A DNA stretch of 64,000 bases from Streptomyces sp. NBC_01116. Its GTDB lineage: Bacteria; Actinomycetota; Actinomycetes; Streptomycetales; Streptomycetaceae. A model generated the notes under the pieces. The model did not search any database, had not been told where the DNA came from, and saw only the letters and a program-made list of their open reading frames with translations. The stretch spans positions 7,611,501 to 7,675,500 of the forward strand of contig NZ_CP108644.1 in assembly GCF_041435495.1 (NCBI RefSeq). Direction: 5' to 3'. Shown one piece after another: positions 1-7,536 of this stretch (positions are counted from its first letter, which is position 1; every line of letters starts with the position of its first letter). The position numbers were made by a program, and so were the translations under genes.

Positions 1-788
1 ACGCCCGGCTGATCCAGGACGTGTGCCGCACCGACGACGACACGCTGGCCGCCCTCGCCCACACCGCGCTGGTCCCCTGGCTGCCCTGGGCCCCGCACGC
101 GGCGGCTGTCCTGGTCGACGCGGTCACCGACCTGGACCGGCGGGGGAGGTGGCGTCCGGCCGCCGACGCCCTCGTGGACGCTGCCCTGACCACGCCGGAG
201 GCGGTCGGGGCGCTGAACCGCGCCCTGTCGCTGCTGGCCACCGGCGAGACCGCCGACGACGCCGGGGTGGAGCGCGACCGGCCCGCCCGCCGGCGGCTCG
301 GCCATCTGGCCCGGACGCTGTCGCTGCGGGCCGGTCCGAACAACCGGCCCGCCTCGGCGGTGCTCGCCACCGCGGGCCGTACCCTGGCCGCCCACCGGGA
401 CCTCGTGCCGGACGCCGTCGCCCTGCTCGCGCGCTCCCTGGACCTGGCGGGGGACCCGGACACCCTGCACACCGAACTGGTCGCGCTGGCGGCGCTGCAC
501 GCAGGCCGCCCCGCACTCGCCGCCAGGACCGCCGCCACGGTCGGCAGGCGGGTCGTCGGATACCGGGGTGCGGAGACCGGCGACCCGGACACTCTGCTGC
601 TCGTCGTCGCACGGCTGGCGGGGACGGGCGATCCGGCCGAGGGGCTCCTCGCCGCGGAACTGACCGTGGCGTGCGGCCTGCGCACCGGCTGGACCGGGCC
701 CTGGCGCACCCAGCTGCGGATGCTCCGCCAGCACACCTCGGACGACGTACGCGACGTGGCGTACGCCGAGGCGACCGCCGAGGAGTGA
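1..788 (+). CDS. Unrecognised protein, C-terminal part (5' end outside window)
   Basis: The reading frame is open from base 3, so the gene begins before the window; a GTG at 21 is only an internal candidate. About 262 residues are visible. They are rich in Ala, Leu and Arg, with helix-sized blocks such as LVDAALTTPEAV and ALLARSLDLAGDP that suggest a HEAT/TPR-like helical repeat. I see no catalytic motif and do not recognise the family. It ends in an acidic tail (EATAEE) 83 bases before the convergent desaturase gene. Confidence 0.6.
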   Translation, partial: ARLIQDVCRTDDDTLAALAHTALVPWLPWAPHAAAVLVDAVTDLDRRGRWRPAADALVDAALTTPEAVGALNRALSLLATGETADDAGVERDRPARRRLGHLARTLSLRAGPNNRPASAVLATAGRTLAAHRDLVPDAVALLARSLDLAGDPDTLHTELVALAALHAGRPALAARTAATVGRRVVGYRGAETGDPDTLLLVVARLAGTGDPAEGLLAAELTVACGLRTGWTGPWRTQLRMLRQHTSDDVRDVAYAEATAEE

Positions 789-871
789 CAGCCACGGTCG
801 GGGAGCGACAGTCCTGCCCCCCCGACCCGGGGCTCCTGACGGATCAGCCGGGTCCGGACGGTCGGGACGGG

Positions 872-1846
872 TCAGGCGCGGCCGCGCGCCGCCATCCGGG
901 CCTTGCGGGTGGCGAGCTTCTCGTCGAACTTCGACGCCTCGCTGTCCAGCCCGCCCATGTACAGACCGAGCTCCTCCTGTGCCTTCGCGCCCTCCGGGCC
1001 GAGCCCGTCGATGTCCATGACCTTCAGGAAGCGCAGCACGGGCTGGATCACGTCGTCGTGGTGGATGCGCATGTTGTAGATCTCGCCGATCGCCATCTGC
1101 GCGGCGGCCCGCTCGAAGCCCGGCATGCCGTGTCCGGGCATCCGGAAGTTGACGACGACGTCGCGCACGGCCTGCATGGTCAGGTCCGGGGCCAGCTCGA
1201 AGGCGGCGCCCAGGAGATTGCGGTAGAAGACCATGTGGAGGTTCTCGTCGGTCGCGATGCGGGCCAGCATCCGGTCGCAGACGGGGTCGCCGGACTGGTG
1301 GCCGGTGTTGCGGTGCGAGACGCGGGTGGCCAGCTCCTGGAAGGCGACGTACGCGACGGAGTGCAGCATCGAGTGCCGGTTGTCCGACTCGAAGCCCTCC
1401 GCCATGTGCGCCATGCGGAACTGCTCCAGCTTGTCCGGGTCGACGGCGCGCGAGGTGAGCAGGTAGTCGCGCATCACGATGCCGTGGCGGCCCTCCTCGG
1501 CGGTCCAGCGGTGCACCCAGGTGCCCCAGGCGCCGTCGCGGCCGAACAGGGAGGCGATCTCGTGGTGGTAGCTGGGGAGGTTGTCCTCGGTGAGGAGGTT
1601 CACCACGAGGGCGATCTTGCCGATGTCGGTGACCTTGGACTGGTCGGCCGACCACGCCTCGCCGTCCTCGAAGATCCCGGGGAAGTTCCGGCCGTCGGAG
1701 AAGGGGACGTACTCGTGGGGCATCCAGTCCTTGGCGACCTTGAGATGGCGGTTGAGTTCCTTCTCCACCACCTCTTCCAGCGCGTACAGCAGTTGGGCGT
1801 CGGTCCACGCCTTCGAACTGCCGAGGTGGGGAGAGGTGATCGTCAC
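872..1846 (-). CDS. Acyl-ACP desaturase (diiron, DesA-type)
   Basis: Soluble diiron desaturase that introduces a double bond into an acyl-ACP to make unsaturated fatty acids. The 324 residues match the family's usual length. Both ferritin-like iron-ligand motifs are visible: EEGRH at residues 117-121 and DENLH at 200-204, with the long helices between them. The ATG start follows a GGAGCTCC-type ribosome site. It is a single-gene unit with its own upstream palindromic operator, suggesting control by a lipid-responsive (TetR-like) repressor; that regulator is not visible nearby. Family call is firm; substrate and double-bond position are not shown by sequence. Confidence 0.92.
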   Translation of the reverse strand: MTITSPHLGSSKAWTDAQLLYALEEVVEKELNRHLKVAKDWMPHEYVPFSDGRNFPGIFEDGEAWSADQSKVTDIGKIALVVNLLTEDNLPSYHHEIASLFGRDGAWGTWVHRWTAEEGRHGIVMRDYLLTSRAVDPDKLEQFRMAHMAEGFESDNRHSMLHSVAYVAFQELATRVSHRNTGHQSGDPVCDRMLARIATDENLHMVFYRNLLGAAFELAPDLTMQAVRDVVVNFRMPGHGMPGFERAAAQMAIGEIYNMRIHHDDVIQPVLRFLKVMDIDGLGPEGAKAQEELGLYMGGLDSEASKFDEKLATRKARMAARGRA

Positions 1847-1872
1847 GGGGAGCTCCTGGGGACGGGAGAATT

Positions 1873-1906
1873 ACCTACGGCTTCGTAGGTTACGTGACCG
1901 TAGGTT
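1873..1906. promoter_or_regulatory. Operator-like repeats upstream of desaturase gene
   Basis: ACCTACG-GCTT-CGTAGGT (1873-1890) is a perfect inverted repeat with a 4-base spacer. A second half-site-like copy, ACCGTAGGT, lies at 1897-1905. They sit 27-60 bases upstream of the desaturase ATG (read on the minus strand), where a promoter would be. Paired palindromes of this kind are typical TetR-family operators; the binding protein is unknown. Confidence 0.6.
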
Positions 1907-2024
1907 AAGGCGACCGTAAGTCCAAAACCAAGCCTGTCCCCGGGAGCGCCTGGATACGCGGAGTCATATGGCCAGGTGAAGGTGGGTGCGAGAGCCTTCG
2001 CGGGGCGCTTTCGGGACCCTTCCT

Positions 2025-2042
2025 GGGCCCTGGCGAGGGCCC
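2025..2042 (-). terminator. Hairpin after the UvrA-like gene
   Basis: GGGCCCT-ggcg-AGGGCCC forms a 7-bp stem with a 4-base loop, 15 bases past the stop of the minus-strand UvrA-like gene. There is no T-run, as is usual for Streptomyces hairpin terminators. Confidence 0.5.
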
Positions 2043-2056
2043 CTCCGAGGCCCGTC

Positions 2057-4438
2057 TCACCGCTCCGGAACAGGTCGCTCCACCGCTGTGTCCGCAGGCC
2101 CGGCCACCCCCGCGTCCCGCCGCAGATACCGTCCCGTGACGGACGTCGGATGCGCGAGCAGATCCGCCGGCGTTCCCTCGAAGACCAGCTGCCCGCCGCC
2201 CTTGCCGCCGTCCGGACCGAGGTCGATCACCCAGTCCGCCCGTTTGACCACGTCCAGGTTGTGCTCCACGCAGATCACCGTGTTCCCCGCGTCGACCAGC
2301 CGGTCCAGCAGCTCCACCAGCGTGCCCGTGTCCGCCAGGTGCAGCCCGGTCGTCGGCTCGTCCAGCACGTACACGCTGGAGGTGCGGTGCAGTTGGGTGG
2401 CGAGCTTGATCCGCTGACGCTCGCCGCCCGACAGGGAGGAGAGCGGCTGCCCCAGGGTGAGATAGGTGAGACCGACCGCGTCGAGGGTGCGCAGCTTCCG
2501 CAGCAGCACCGGATCCTCGAACAGCCCGGCCGCCCGCGCCGCCGTCATGTCCAGGACGTCCACGATCGACCGGCCGCCGACCCGGTGCTTCAGGACGTCG
2601 TCATGGAAGCGGCGGCCCTCGCACTCCGGGCACGTCGTGGTGATCGGATCCATGAACGCCAGGTCCGTCGAGATCTCGCCGCGACCCGAGCAACCCGCGC
2701 AGGCCCCGGCGGAGTTGAAGCTGAACAGTCCCGCGTCCACGCCGTTCTCCCGGGCGAACGCCTTGCGGATGGCGTCCAGCGCGCCGACGTACGAGGCGGG
2801 GGTGGAGCGTGACGAGGCCGTGATCGCGCTCTGGTCGATCACCACCGCCTCCGGGTGCGCCGCCGTGAACACCCGCGACACCAGGGTCGACTTCCCGGAT
2901 CCCGCCACCCCCGTCACCGCGGTCAGCACCCCGGCGGGGAACGACACGTCCAGGCCCTTGAGGTTGTGCAGGTCGGCCCCGTGCACCGGGAGCCGGCCGG
3001 TGGGGGAGCGGACGGACTCCTTGAGCGGGGTGCGGGCACGCAACGACCGGCCGGTGAGCGTGTCGGCCTCGCGCAGCCGCTCGAAGGTCCCCTCGAAGAC
3101 GATGTGACCGCCGTCCGCCCCGGCCCGCGGCCCCATGTCGACGACATGGTCGGCGACGGCCATCACGTCCGGGTCGTGCTCGACGACCAGCACTGTGTTG
3201 CCCTTGTCGCGCAGCCGCACCAGCAGATCGCCCAGCCGCCCGACGTCGCGCGGATGCAGGCCGACGCTGGGCTCGTCGAAGACGAACGTCAGCCCCGTCA
3301 GCGAACTGCCCAGGTGCCGCACCATCTTGAGCCGCTGGCCCTCGCCCCCCGACAGGGTCGTGGTCTCCCGGTCCAGGCTCAGATACCCGAGCCCGATGCC
3401 GACCAGCCGCTCCAGCCGTTCCCGGGCCGCGGCGGCGATGGGCCCGCCGACCGGATCGACGATCCGGGCCAGGACGCCGACGAGTTCGGAGACCTCCATC
3501 CGCCCGTAGTCGGCGGGCGACAGTCCGTCGATCCGGGTGGCGAGCGCCGCCGCGTTCAGCCGTGCCCCGCCGCAGGCCCCGCACACCCGCTCCACGGTGA
3601 ACCGGGCGGCCGCCTCGCGCCGCTTCTCGGACAGCGAGGCGGTGTCGCGCTTGAGGTACAGCCGCTCGAACCGCGTCACGACCCCCTCGAACTTCATGTC
3701 GGCCGAGCCGGTCCGCATGTCGATGCGGACGCTGAAACCCGAACCGTGCAGCAGGGTCCGCAGCTCCTCCTCGCCGAACTCGGACAGGGGCAGATCGTTG
3801 TCGAACCGCCCCGAACCCCCGTACAGATTCCACTCCCAGCTGCCCACCGTCAGGCCCGGCAGCAGCAGCGCCCCCTCGTTCAGCGACTTCGACCGGTCGA
3901 TCGCCCGGTCGAGGTCGAGCTGGACCGTGCGCCCCACCCCGTCGCACTCCGGGCACATCCCGCCGGGGTCGTTGAACGAGTACGCGGTCGCCCCGCCCGC
4001 GCTCGGGGTCCCGCACCGGGAGAACAGCACCCGGAGCACCGACCAGATGTCGGTCGCCGTGCCCACCGTGGAGCGGACGTTGCCGCCCAGCGGCTTCTGG
4101 TCGATCACGATGGCCACCGACAGGTCCTCGACGGACTCGACGTGCGGCCGCTCGTACTTCGGCAGCCGGTTGCGGAGGAACGAGGTGAAGGTCTCGTTCA
4201 GCTGCCGCTGCGACTCCACGGCGATCGTGTCGAAGACGACCGACGACTTGCCCGAACCGGACACGCCGGTGAAGACGGTGATGCGGCCCTTGGGGATCCG
4301 GAGGGAGACGTCGCGCAGATTGTTCTCGCGCGCGCCGGTGATGACGATGTCGCGGTGGGCGGAGCCAGGGGCGGCGTACGGCTGCGCGTCGTGCGCGTCG
4401 TGCGCGTCGTGCTCGGGGAGCTGGGGGAAGCGATCCAT
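2057..4438 (-). CDS. UvrA-like ABC ATPase (short UvrA paralogue)
   Basis: Tandem ABC ATPase of the UvrA family, which binds distorted DNA; short paralogues have been linked to DNA-drug or peroxide tolerance. It has 793 residues against about 950-1,000 for the excision-repair UvrA. Walker A GVSGSGKSS is at residues 58-66 and a second (GVAGSGKST) is in the C-terminal half; signatures LSGGE(G/R)QR occur in both. Zinc-type Cys pairs CPEC, CGAC, CAGC and CPEC are present. The region between the first Walker A and first Cys pair is short, so the UvrB-binding insert seems missing. The N-terminus carries a DAHDAHDA repeat from three GCGTCGTGC copies (about 4384-4411). Not the housekeeping uvrA. Confidence 0.88.
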   Translation of the reverse strand: MDRFPQLPEHDAHDAHDAQPYAAPGSAHRDIVITGARENNLRDVSLRIPKGRITVFTGVSGSGKSSVVFDTIAVESQRQLNETFTSFLRNRLPKYERPHVESVEDLSVAIVIDQKPLGGNVRSTVGTATDIWSVLRVLFSRCGTPSAGGATAYSFNDPGGMCPECDGVGRTVQLDLDRAIDRSKSLNEGALLLPGLTVGSWEWNLYGGSGRFDNDLPLSEFGEEELRTLLHGSGFSVRIDMRTGSADMKFEGVVTRFERLYLKRDTASLSEKRREAAARFTVERVCGACGGARLNAAALATRIDGLSPADYGRMEVSELVGVLARIVDPVGGPIAAAARERLERLVGIGLGYLSLDRETTTLSGGEGQRLKMVRHLGSSLTGLTFVFDEPSVGLHPRDVGRLGDLLVRLRDKGNTVLVVEHDPDVMAVADHVVDMGPRAGADGGHIVFEGTFERLREADTLTGRSLRARTPLKESVRSPTGRLPVHGADLHNLKGLDVSFPAGVLTAVTGVAGSGKSTLVSRVFTAAHPEAVVIDQSAITASSRSTPASYVGALDAIRKAFARENGVDAGLFSFNSAGACAGCSGRGEISTDLAFMDPITTTCPECEGRRFHDDVLKHRVGGRSIVDVLDMTAARAAGLFEDPVLLRKLRTLDAVGLTYLTLGQPLSSLSGGERQRIKLATQLHRTSSVYVLDEPTTGLHLADTGTLVELLDRLVDAGNTVICVEHNLDVVKRADWVIDLGPDGGKGGGQLVFEGTPADLLAHPTSVTGRYLRRDAGVAGPADTAVERPVPER

Positions 4439-4514
4439 GAGCGCGACGCTAGGCGGGATACCCGACAGCTTCTGTCCCCTTTTTCCGGGGGACTTTTTGG
4501 AGGGCGATCCGAAG

Positions 4515-4922
4515 TCATCCGTCCGCGGCCGCGCTCATCAGACGGGCACGGGAGCGCGCCCAGACGTCTCCCAGTTCGAAGGACTCGGCGTCCCAGGTGG
4601 TCGAGGTCAGCCGGCCCCGGCCGCGGTAGGCCCCCATGATCTCCACGTGCGGCGGCCAGCCGACGAAACCGCGCAGGGCCCGGTGATCGCGCCAGACGGC
4701 CACGGCCCCGCACCGACGGCCGGTCCGCTCCGCCCACAGCCACATGCCGTGCGCCCCCTCCAGCTCCTGCCAGCCGGCGGACAGGCGGCGTGCCGCCCGG
4801 TGTATCCCGGGCAGATCCCTGCGTCTGCGGGGTGCGAAGTCGGTGATGCTGACCAGGACCGGGCCGGGCAGGCCGTCCAGCTGTCCGGCCGTCCAGGAGG
4901 ACCTCAGGATTTTCGTAGGCAT
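4515..4922 (-). CDS. Hypothetical protein, possibly a dimeric alpha/beta-barrel (monooxygenase-like) fold
   Basis: 135 residues starting at the ATG at 4922. Unknown family to me. The pattern VLVSITDF ... HGMWLWAE ... AVAVWRDHRALRGFVGWPPH resembles small proteins of the antibiotic-biosynthesis-monooxygenase/DUF3291 fold, in which a strand is followed by a helix carrying H and W residues; this is a weak, by-eye resemblance. It is divergent from the MarR gene and shares its 52-base promoter region, so it is probably the MarR regulator's target. Confidence 0.6.
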   Translation of the reverse strand: MPTKILRSSWTAGQLDGLPGPVLVSITDFAPRRRRDLPGIHRAARRLSAGWQELEGAHGMWLWAERTGRRCGAVAVWRDHRALRGFVGWPPHVEIMGAYRGRGRLTSTTWDAESFELGDVWARSRARLMSAAADG

Positions 4923-4924
4923 AT

Positions 4925-4937
4925 GCAGATGATCTGC
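4925..4937. promoter_or_regulatory. MarR-type operator in divergent promoter
   Basis: GCAGAT-G-ATCTGC is a perfect 13-base inverted repeat, 3 bases upstream of the minus-strand ATG (4922) and 37 bases before the MarR GTG (4975). Its place between a MarR gene and its divergent neighbour, and its size, suit an autoregulatory MarR operator. Binding itself is inferred. Confidence 0.55.
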
Positions 4938-4974
4938 TTGCGCTTATCACCTGTCAACGCTTAGATTCGGCACC

Positions 4975-5427
4975 GTGAACGCCACCGCAGAGAACGAGCC
5001 CCGCCCCGACCTCGCCGCGATGGTCGTCCCCTTCGGCCGGGCGCTGCTGGCCGCCGAGCAACCCGTGCTGGACGCCCATGGGCTGAGCATGTGGGGATAC
5101 GTGGTGCTGTCGGCCCTCGGTGAGGAGCCCCTGCGCACCCAGGCCGCACTGGCGGCCGCCATCAACGCCGACAAGACCCGCATCATCACCGTGCTGGACG
5201 ACCTGGAGTCGCGCGACCTGCTCGTCCGCAGGCCCGACCCGGAGGACCGCCGGGCCCGACTGCTCTCCCTGACCCCCGAGGGCCGTCGGCTCCGGGACGT
5301 CGTGAGGGACGAGATCCAACGGGGCGAGGAGGTCTGGCTGGGGCGGCTGGCGGACCTCGACCGGGAGACCTTCCTGCGGAGCCTGCGCACGCTCTCCGAC
5401 GCGATCCGCCGGAGCCCGGAAGGGTAG
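4975..5427 (+). CDS. MarR-family transcriptional regulator
   Basis: 150-residue winged-helix regulator. The recognition helix region runs through LRTQAALAAAINADKTRIITVLDDLESRDLL (described here in parts: residues 45-80), followed by the diagnostic wing RRPDPEDRRARL and LTPEGRRL. Start is GTG at 4975. Divergent from the hypothetical gene at 4515-4922, with a palindrome between them, so it probably represses that gene and itself; the ligand is unknown. It ends 49 bases before the convergent ABC-F-like gene. Confidence 0.9.
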   Translation: MNATAENEPRPDLAAMVVPFGRALLAAEQPVLDAHGLSMWGYVVLSALGEEPLRTQAALAAAINADKTRIITVLDDLESRDLLVRRPDPEDRRARLLSLTPEGRRLRDVVRDEIQRGEEVWLGRLADLDRETFLRSLRTLSDAIRRSPEG

Positions 5428-5476
5428 CCGCCCGCGCCACCCGGCTCCGTGCCCCGGCTCCACCGCCCCGCCGGTC

Positions 5477-6172
5477 TCAGCGGCCCTCGCGCACCGCCCG
5501 GGCCGTCGTGTCCCGCAGCCCGCCGTCGAGCCGGAGCCAGCGGGTGATCCCGATCGACTCCAGGAACGGCACGTCGTGGCTCGCCACGATCAACGCCCCC
5601 TCGTACGCCTCCAGCGCCTCGGTCAGCCGTCGTACGCTCGCCAGGTCGAGGCTGTTCGTCGGCTCGTCGAGCAGCAGTACCCCGGGCCGCTCCAGCAGCA
5701 GCGTGGCCAGCCGCAGCAGGACGCACTCGCCGCCGGACACCTCCCCGATGGCGCGGTCGAGCCCGATGTGTCCGAGGCCGAGCCCGTCCAGGGTGGCGTG
5801 GGCGCGTTCCTCGATGTCCCAGTCGTCGCCGATCACCGCGAAGTGCTCGGGCCGGACGTCGCCGGACTCGACCGCGTCGAGCGCCGCGCGCCGGTCCGCG
5901 ACGCCGAGCACCTCGTCGACCCGCAGCGCGGTGTCCAGGACCAGGGTCTGAGGGAGGTGGCCGAGCCCGCCGCGGGTCCTGATCACACCGGACCGCGGGG
6001 CGAGTTCACCGGCGATCAGGCGCAACAGGGTCGATTTGCCGCAGCCGTTGAGGCCGATGAGACCGGTGCGGCCGGGCCCCACGGCCAGATCGAGACCGGT
6101 GAAGACCTCAGTGCCGTCGGGCCAGGAGAAGGTGAGGGAAGTACAGCTGACGTGGGTGTCGGTGGCAGGCAC
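5477..6172 (-). CDS. ABC-F-type ATPase, single-domain NBD1-NBD2 fusion (internal deletion)
   Basis: ABC-F proteins act on the ribosome and normally hold two ATPase domains in about 540 residues. This one has 231. Walker A GLNGCGKST is at 40-48, signature VSGGE at 145-149, Walker B GVLLLDEPTN at 164-173 and the H-loop SH at 198-199. The front matches NBD1 of the Streptomyces family, but from about residue 174 on (LDLASVRRLTEALEAYEGA, then VASHDVPFL and GITRWLRLDG) it matches the end of NBD2. The linker and most of NBD2 are gone, with the junction at the shared LLLDEPTN. GTG at 6172 has a GGGAGA ribosome site; an in-frame GTG at 6283 lacks one. The frame is intact, but ribosome protection is unlikely without two ATP sites, so it may be a decaying gene. 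Confidence 0.75.
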   Translation of the reverse strand: MPATDTHVSCTSLTFSWPDGTEVFTGLDLAVGPGRTGLIGLNGCGKSTLLRLIAGELAPRSGVIRTRGGLGHLPQTLVLDTALRVDEVLGVADRRAALDAVESGDVRPEHFAVIGDDWDIEERAHATLDGLGLGHIGLDRAIGEVSGGECVLLRLATLLLERPGVLLLDEPTNSLDLASVRRLTEALEAYEGALIVASHDVPFLESIGITRWLRLDGGLRDTTARAVREGR

Positions 6173-6382
6173 AGGGATCTCCCGTTGGGCGTCGGGGACG
6201 ACGAGGACGGCTGAAAGAAGCTGAGATCGCACACGGGCGCTCCGAGCCGCGGCAAGGCGCGGCGGGCGCTGCACGATGTGCACAGGACCTCAGATCAGCA
6301 ACGTCCCACTCCGATCGACGACAACAGGAACCGTCACGAAGGTAGGGCCGGGGGTGCGGGCCCGGCAACCGGATTTACGGGG

Positions 6383-6799
6383 TCAGCGAGGACCGCCGAG
6401 CAGGTCGGCCAGACTCCGGTCCAGGTCCAGATACCGGTACTCGTCGCCCACCGGAACCAGCTCCTGCGCCCGCTGGAGGAAACGCCGCACTTCCTCGGTG
6501 CGCACATGGACCATGGCGATGCCCTCGGGGGCGTGGAACTCCAGCACGGTCCGCTCGTACCCGAACGGACGCACGCGTACGTCTCCCTGCCCGGCGGGGG
6601 AGTCCACCCCGGTGGTCAGCAGTTCGCGGGAGAACTCCCAGGACACCTCGGTGCCCTCCAGGGTCGCCGGGGCCGGGAACGCCATGCGTACGGCGAAGGG
6701 GTACTGGCGGTCGTACTGAAGAGTGGCGGGCAGGGTCTCCATCCGCGGTGCGGACGCGACCATGCGGGCCTGCACGGACTGCTCGATGACGCTGGACAA
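6383..6799 (-). CDS. SsgA-like (SALP) sporulation and cell-division regulator
   Basis: 138-residue member of the actinomycete SsgA family, which guides septum placement and wall remodelling in sporulating hyphae. Recognisable blocks are LQYDRQYPFAVRMAF (N-terminal third), VSWEFSRELL, GDVRVRPF and LDLDRSLADLL at the C-terminus. I chose TTG at 6799 because GGGAG lies 6 bases upstream and the protein then begins SSVIEQSVQARM, the usual N-terminus; a longer frame to 6844 has no ribosome site. Monocistronic. Which SALP subtype it is cannot be settled by eye. Confidence 0.88.
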   Translation of the reverse strand: MSSVIEQSVQARMVASAPRMETLPATLQYDRQYPFAVRMAFPAPATLEGTEVSWEFSRELLTTGVDSPAGQGDVRVRPFGYERTVLEFHAPEGIAMVHVRTEEVRRFLQRAQELVPVGDEYRYLDLDRSLADLLGGPR

Positions 6800-6995
6800 G
6801 ACCTGCTCCCTCTCACGCGCGGCCGGGTGAACGGTTCCCGGCATTGGAGTAGACGACGGAACTCCCCGTTTCGTGCACCGGCGCGAGGCGTGAGCTGCGT
6901 CACCGGCTCCCGGCGGCCCCGCCCGGACCGGTTTGAGGTCCTGCCGCTTTCGCCGCGTGGGCGGACGGGGGGCCGGGAGGCGGGAGCCGGTGCTC

Positions 6996-7403
6996 TCAGC
7001 CGTGGCGGCGGGGCACCGCGCAGGCCGCAGTGCCGCCCGGCATCCGCTGCCGGTTCCTGGCCACCCAGCGGTAGACGAGGTTCGCCGCCGGGCGGATCGG
7101 GGGCAGCCGCAGGAACCGTCCGACGCCCCGGAGGACGCGGACCGGCGAGGATCCGAGAAGAGCGGCCAGGGCGGCGACCCCGCCGGCGCGCACCCGGTCT
7201 CCGTCGAAGAGGAGAACCTCCCGGTCCAGACGCTCCAGGTGAGGTTCGGTCAGCTCCGGCGGAAGGGTCTGCCAGGCGACCGCCGCCGTGCGGGGGCGGG
7301 CCCGCAGCTGGATCTGCCGGACAGCGGCCTGGCAGAAGCCGCAGTCACCGTCGAAGGCGAGCACGGCGCGTCCCTGTGCGCTACCGGTCACGGTGTCGTT
7401 CAT
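6996..7403 (-). CDS. DCC-family thiol-disulfide oxidoreductase-like protein (DUF393)
   Basis: 135 residues beginning at ATG 7403. The family-defining motif FDGDCGFCQ lies at residues 17-25, giving a CxxC pair (C21, C24) as in thioredoxin-like redox proteins. The rest shows FLRLPPIR and the C-terminal VYRWVARNR typical of the family. The exact substrate of DCC proteins is not established. It lies downstream of, and co-directional with, the Rieske oxygenase gene (gap 133 bases), so a shared redox role is possible but unproven. Confidence 0.85.
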   Translation of the reverse strand: MNDTVTGSAQGRAVLAFDGDCGFCQAAVRQIQLRARPRTAAVAWQTLPPELTEPHLERLDREVLLFDGDRVRAGGVAALAALLGSSPVRVLRGVGRFLRLPPIRPAANLVYRWVARNRQRMPGGTAACAVPRRHG

Positions 7404-7536
7404 GTCGAGCCCTCCGTCGCTGTGCCGTTCCCATGGGCGTGGAAAGGCCAGCGTATGTTCGGCTGTCGCATCAGGGGCGACATCCGGTCGGGTCGCCGGC
7501 GCCTCCCGGGCCATGGGTCGCCCTCCCGGCCACAGG

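Noticed and set aside
6173..6283. N-terminal extension of the shortened ABC-F gene from GTG 6283
   Set aside because: No ribosome site, and family N-termini begin near the GTG at 6172, which has GGGAGA. A regulatory leader for antibiotic-sensing is possible, but I could not support a specific ORF.
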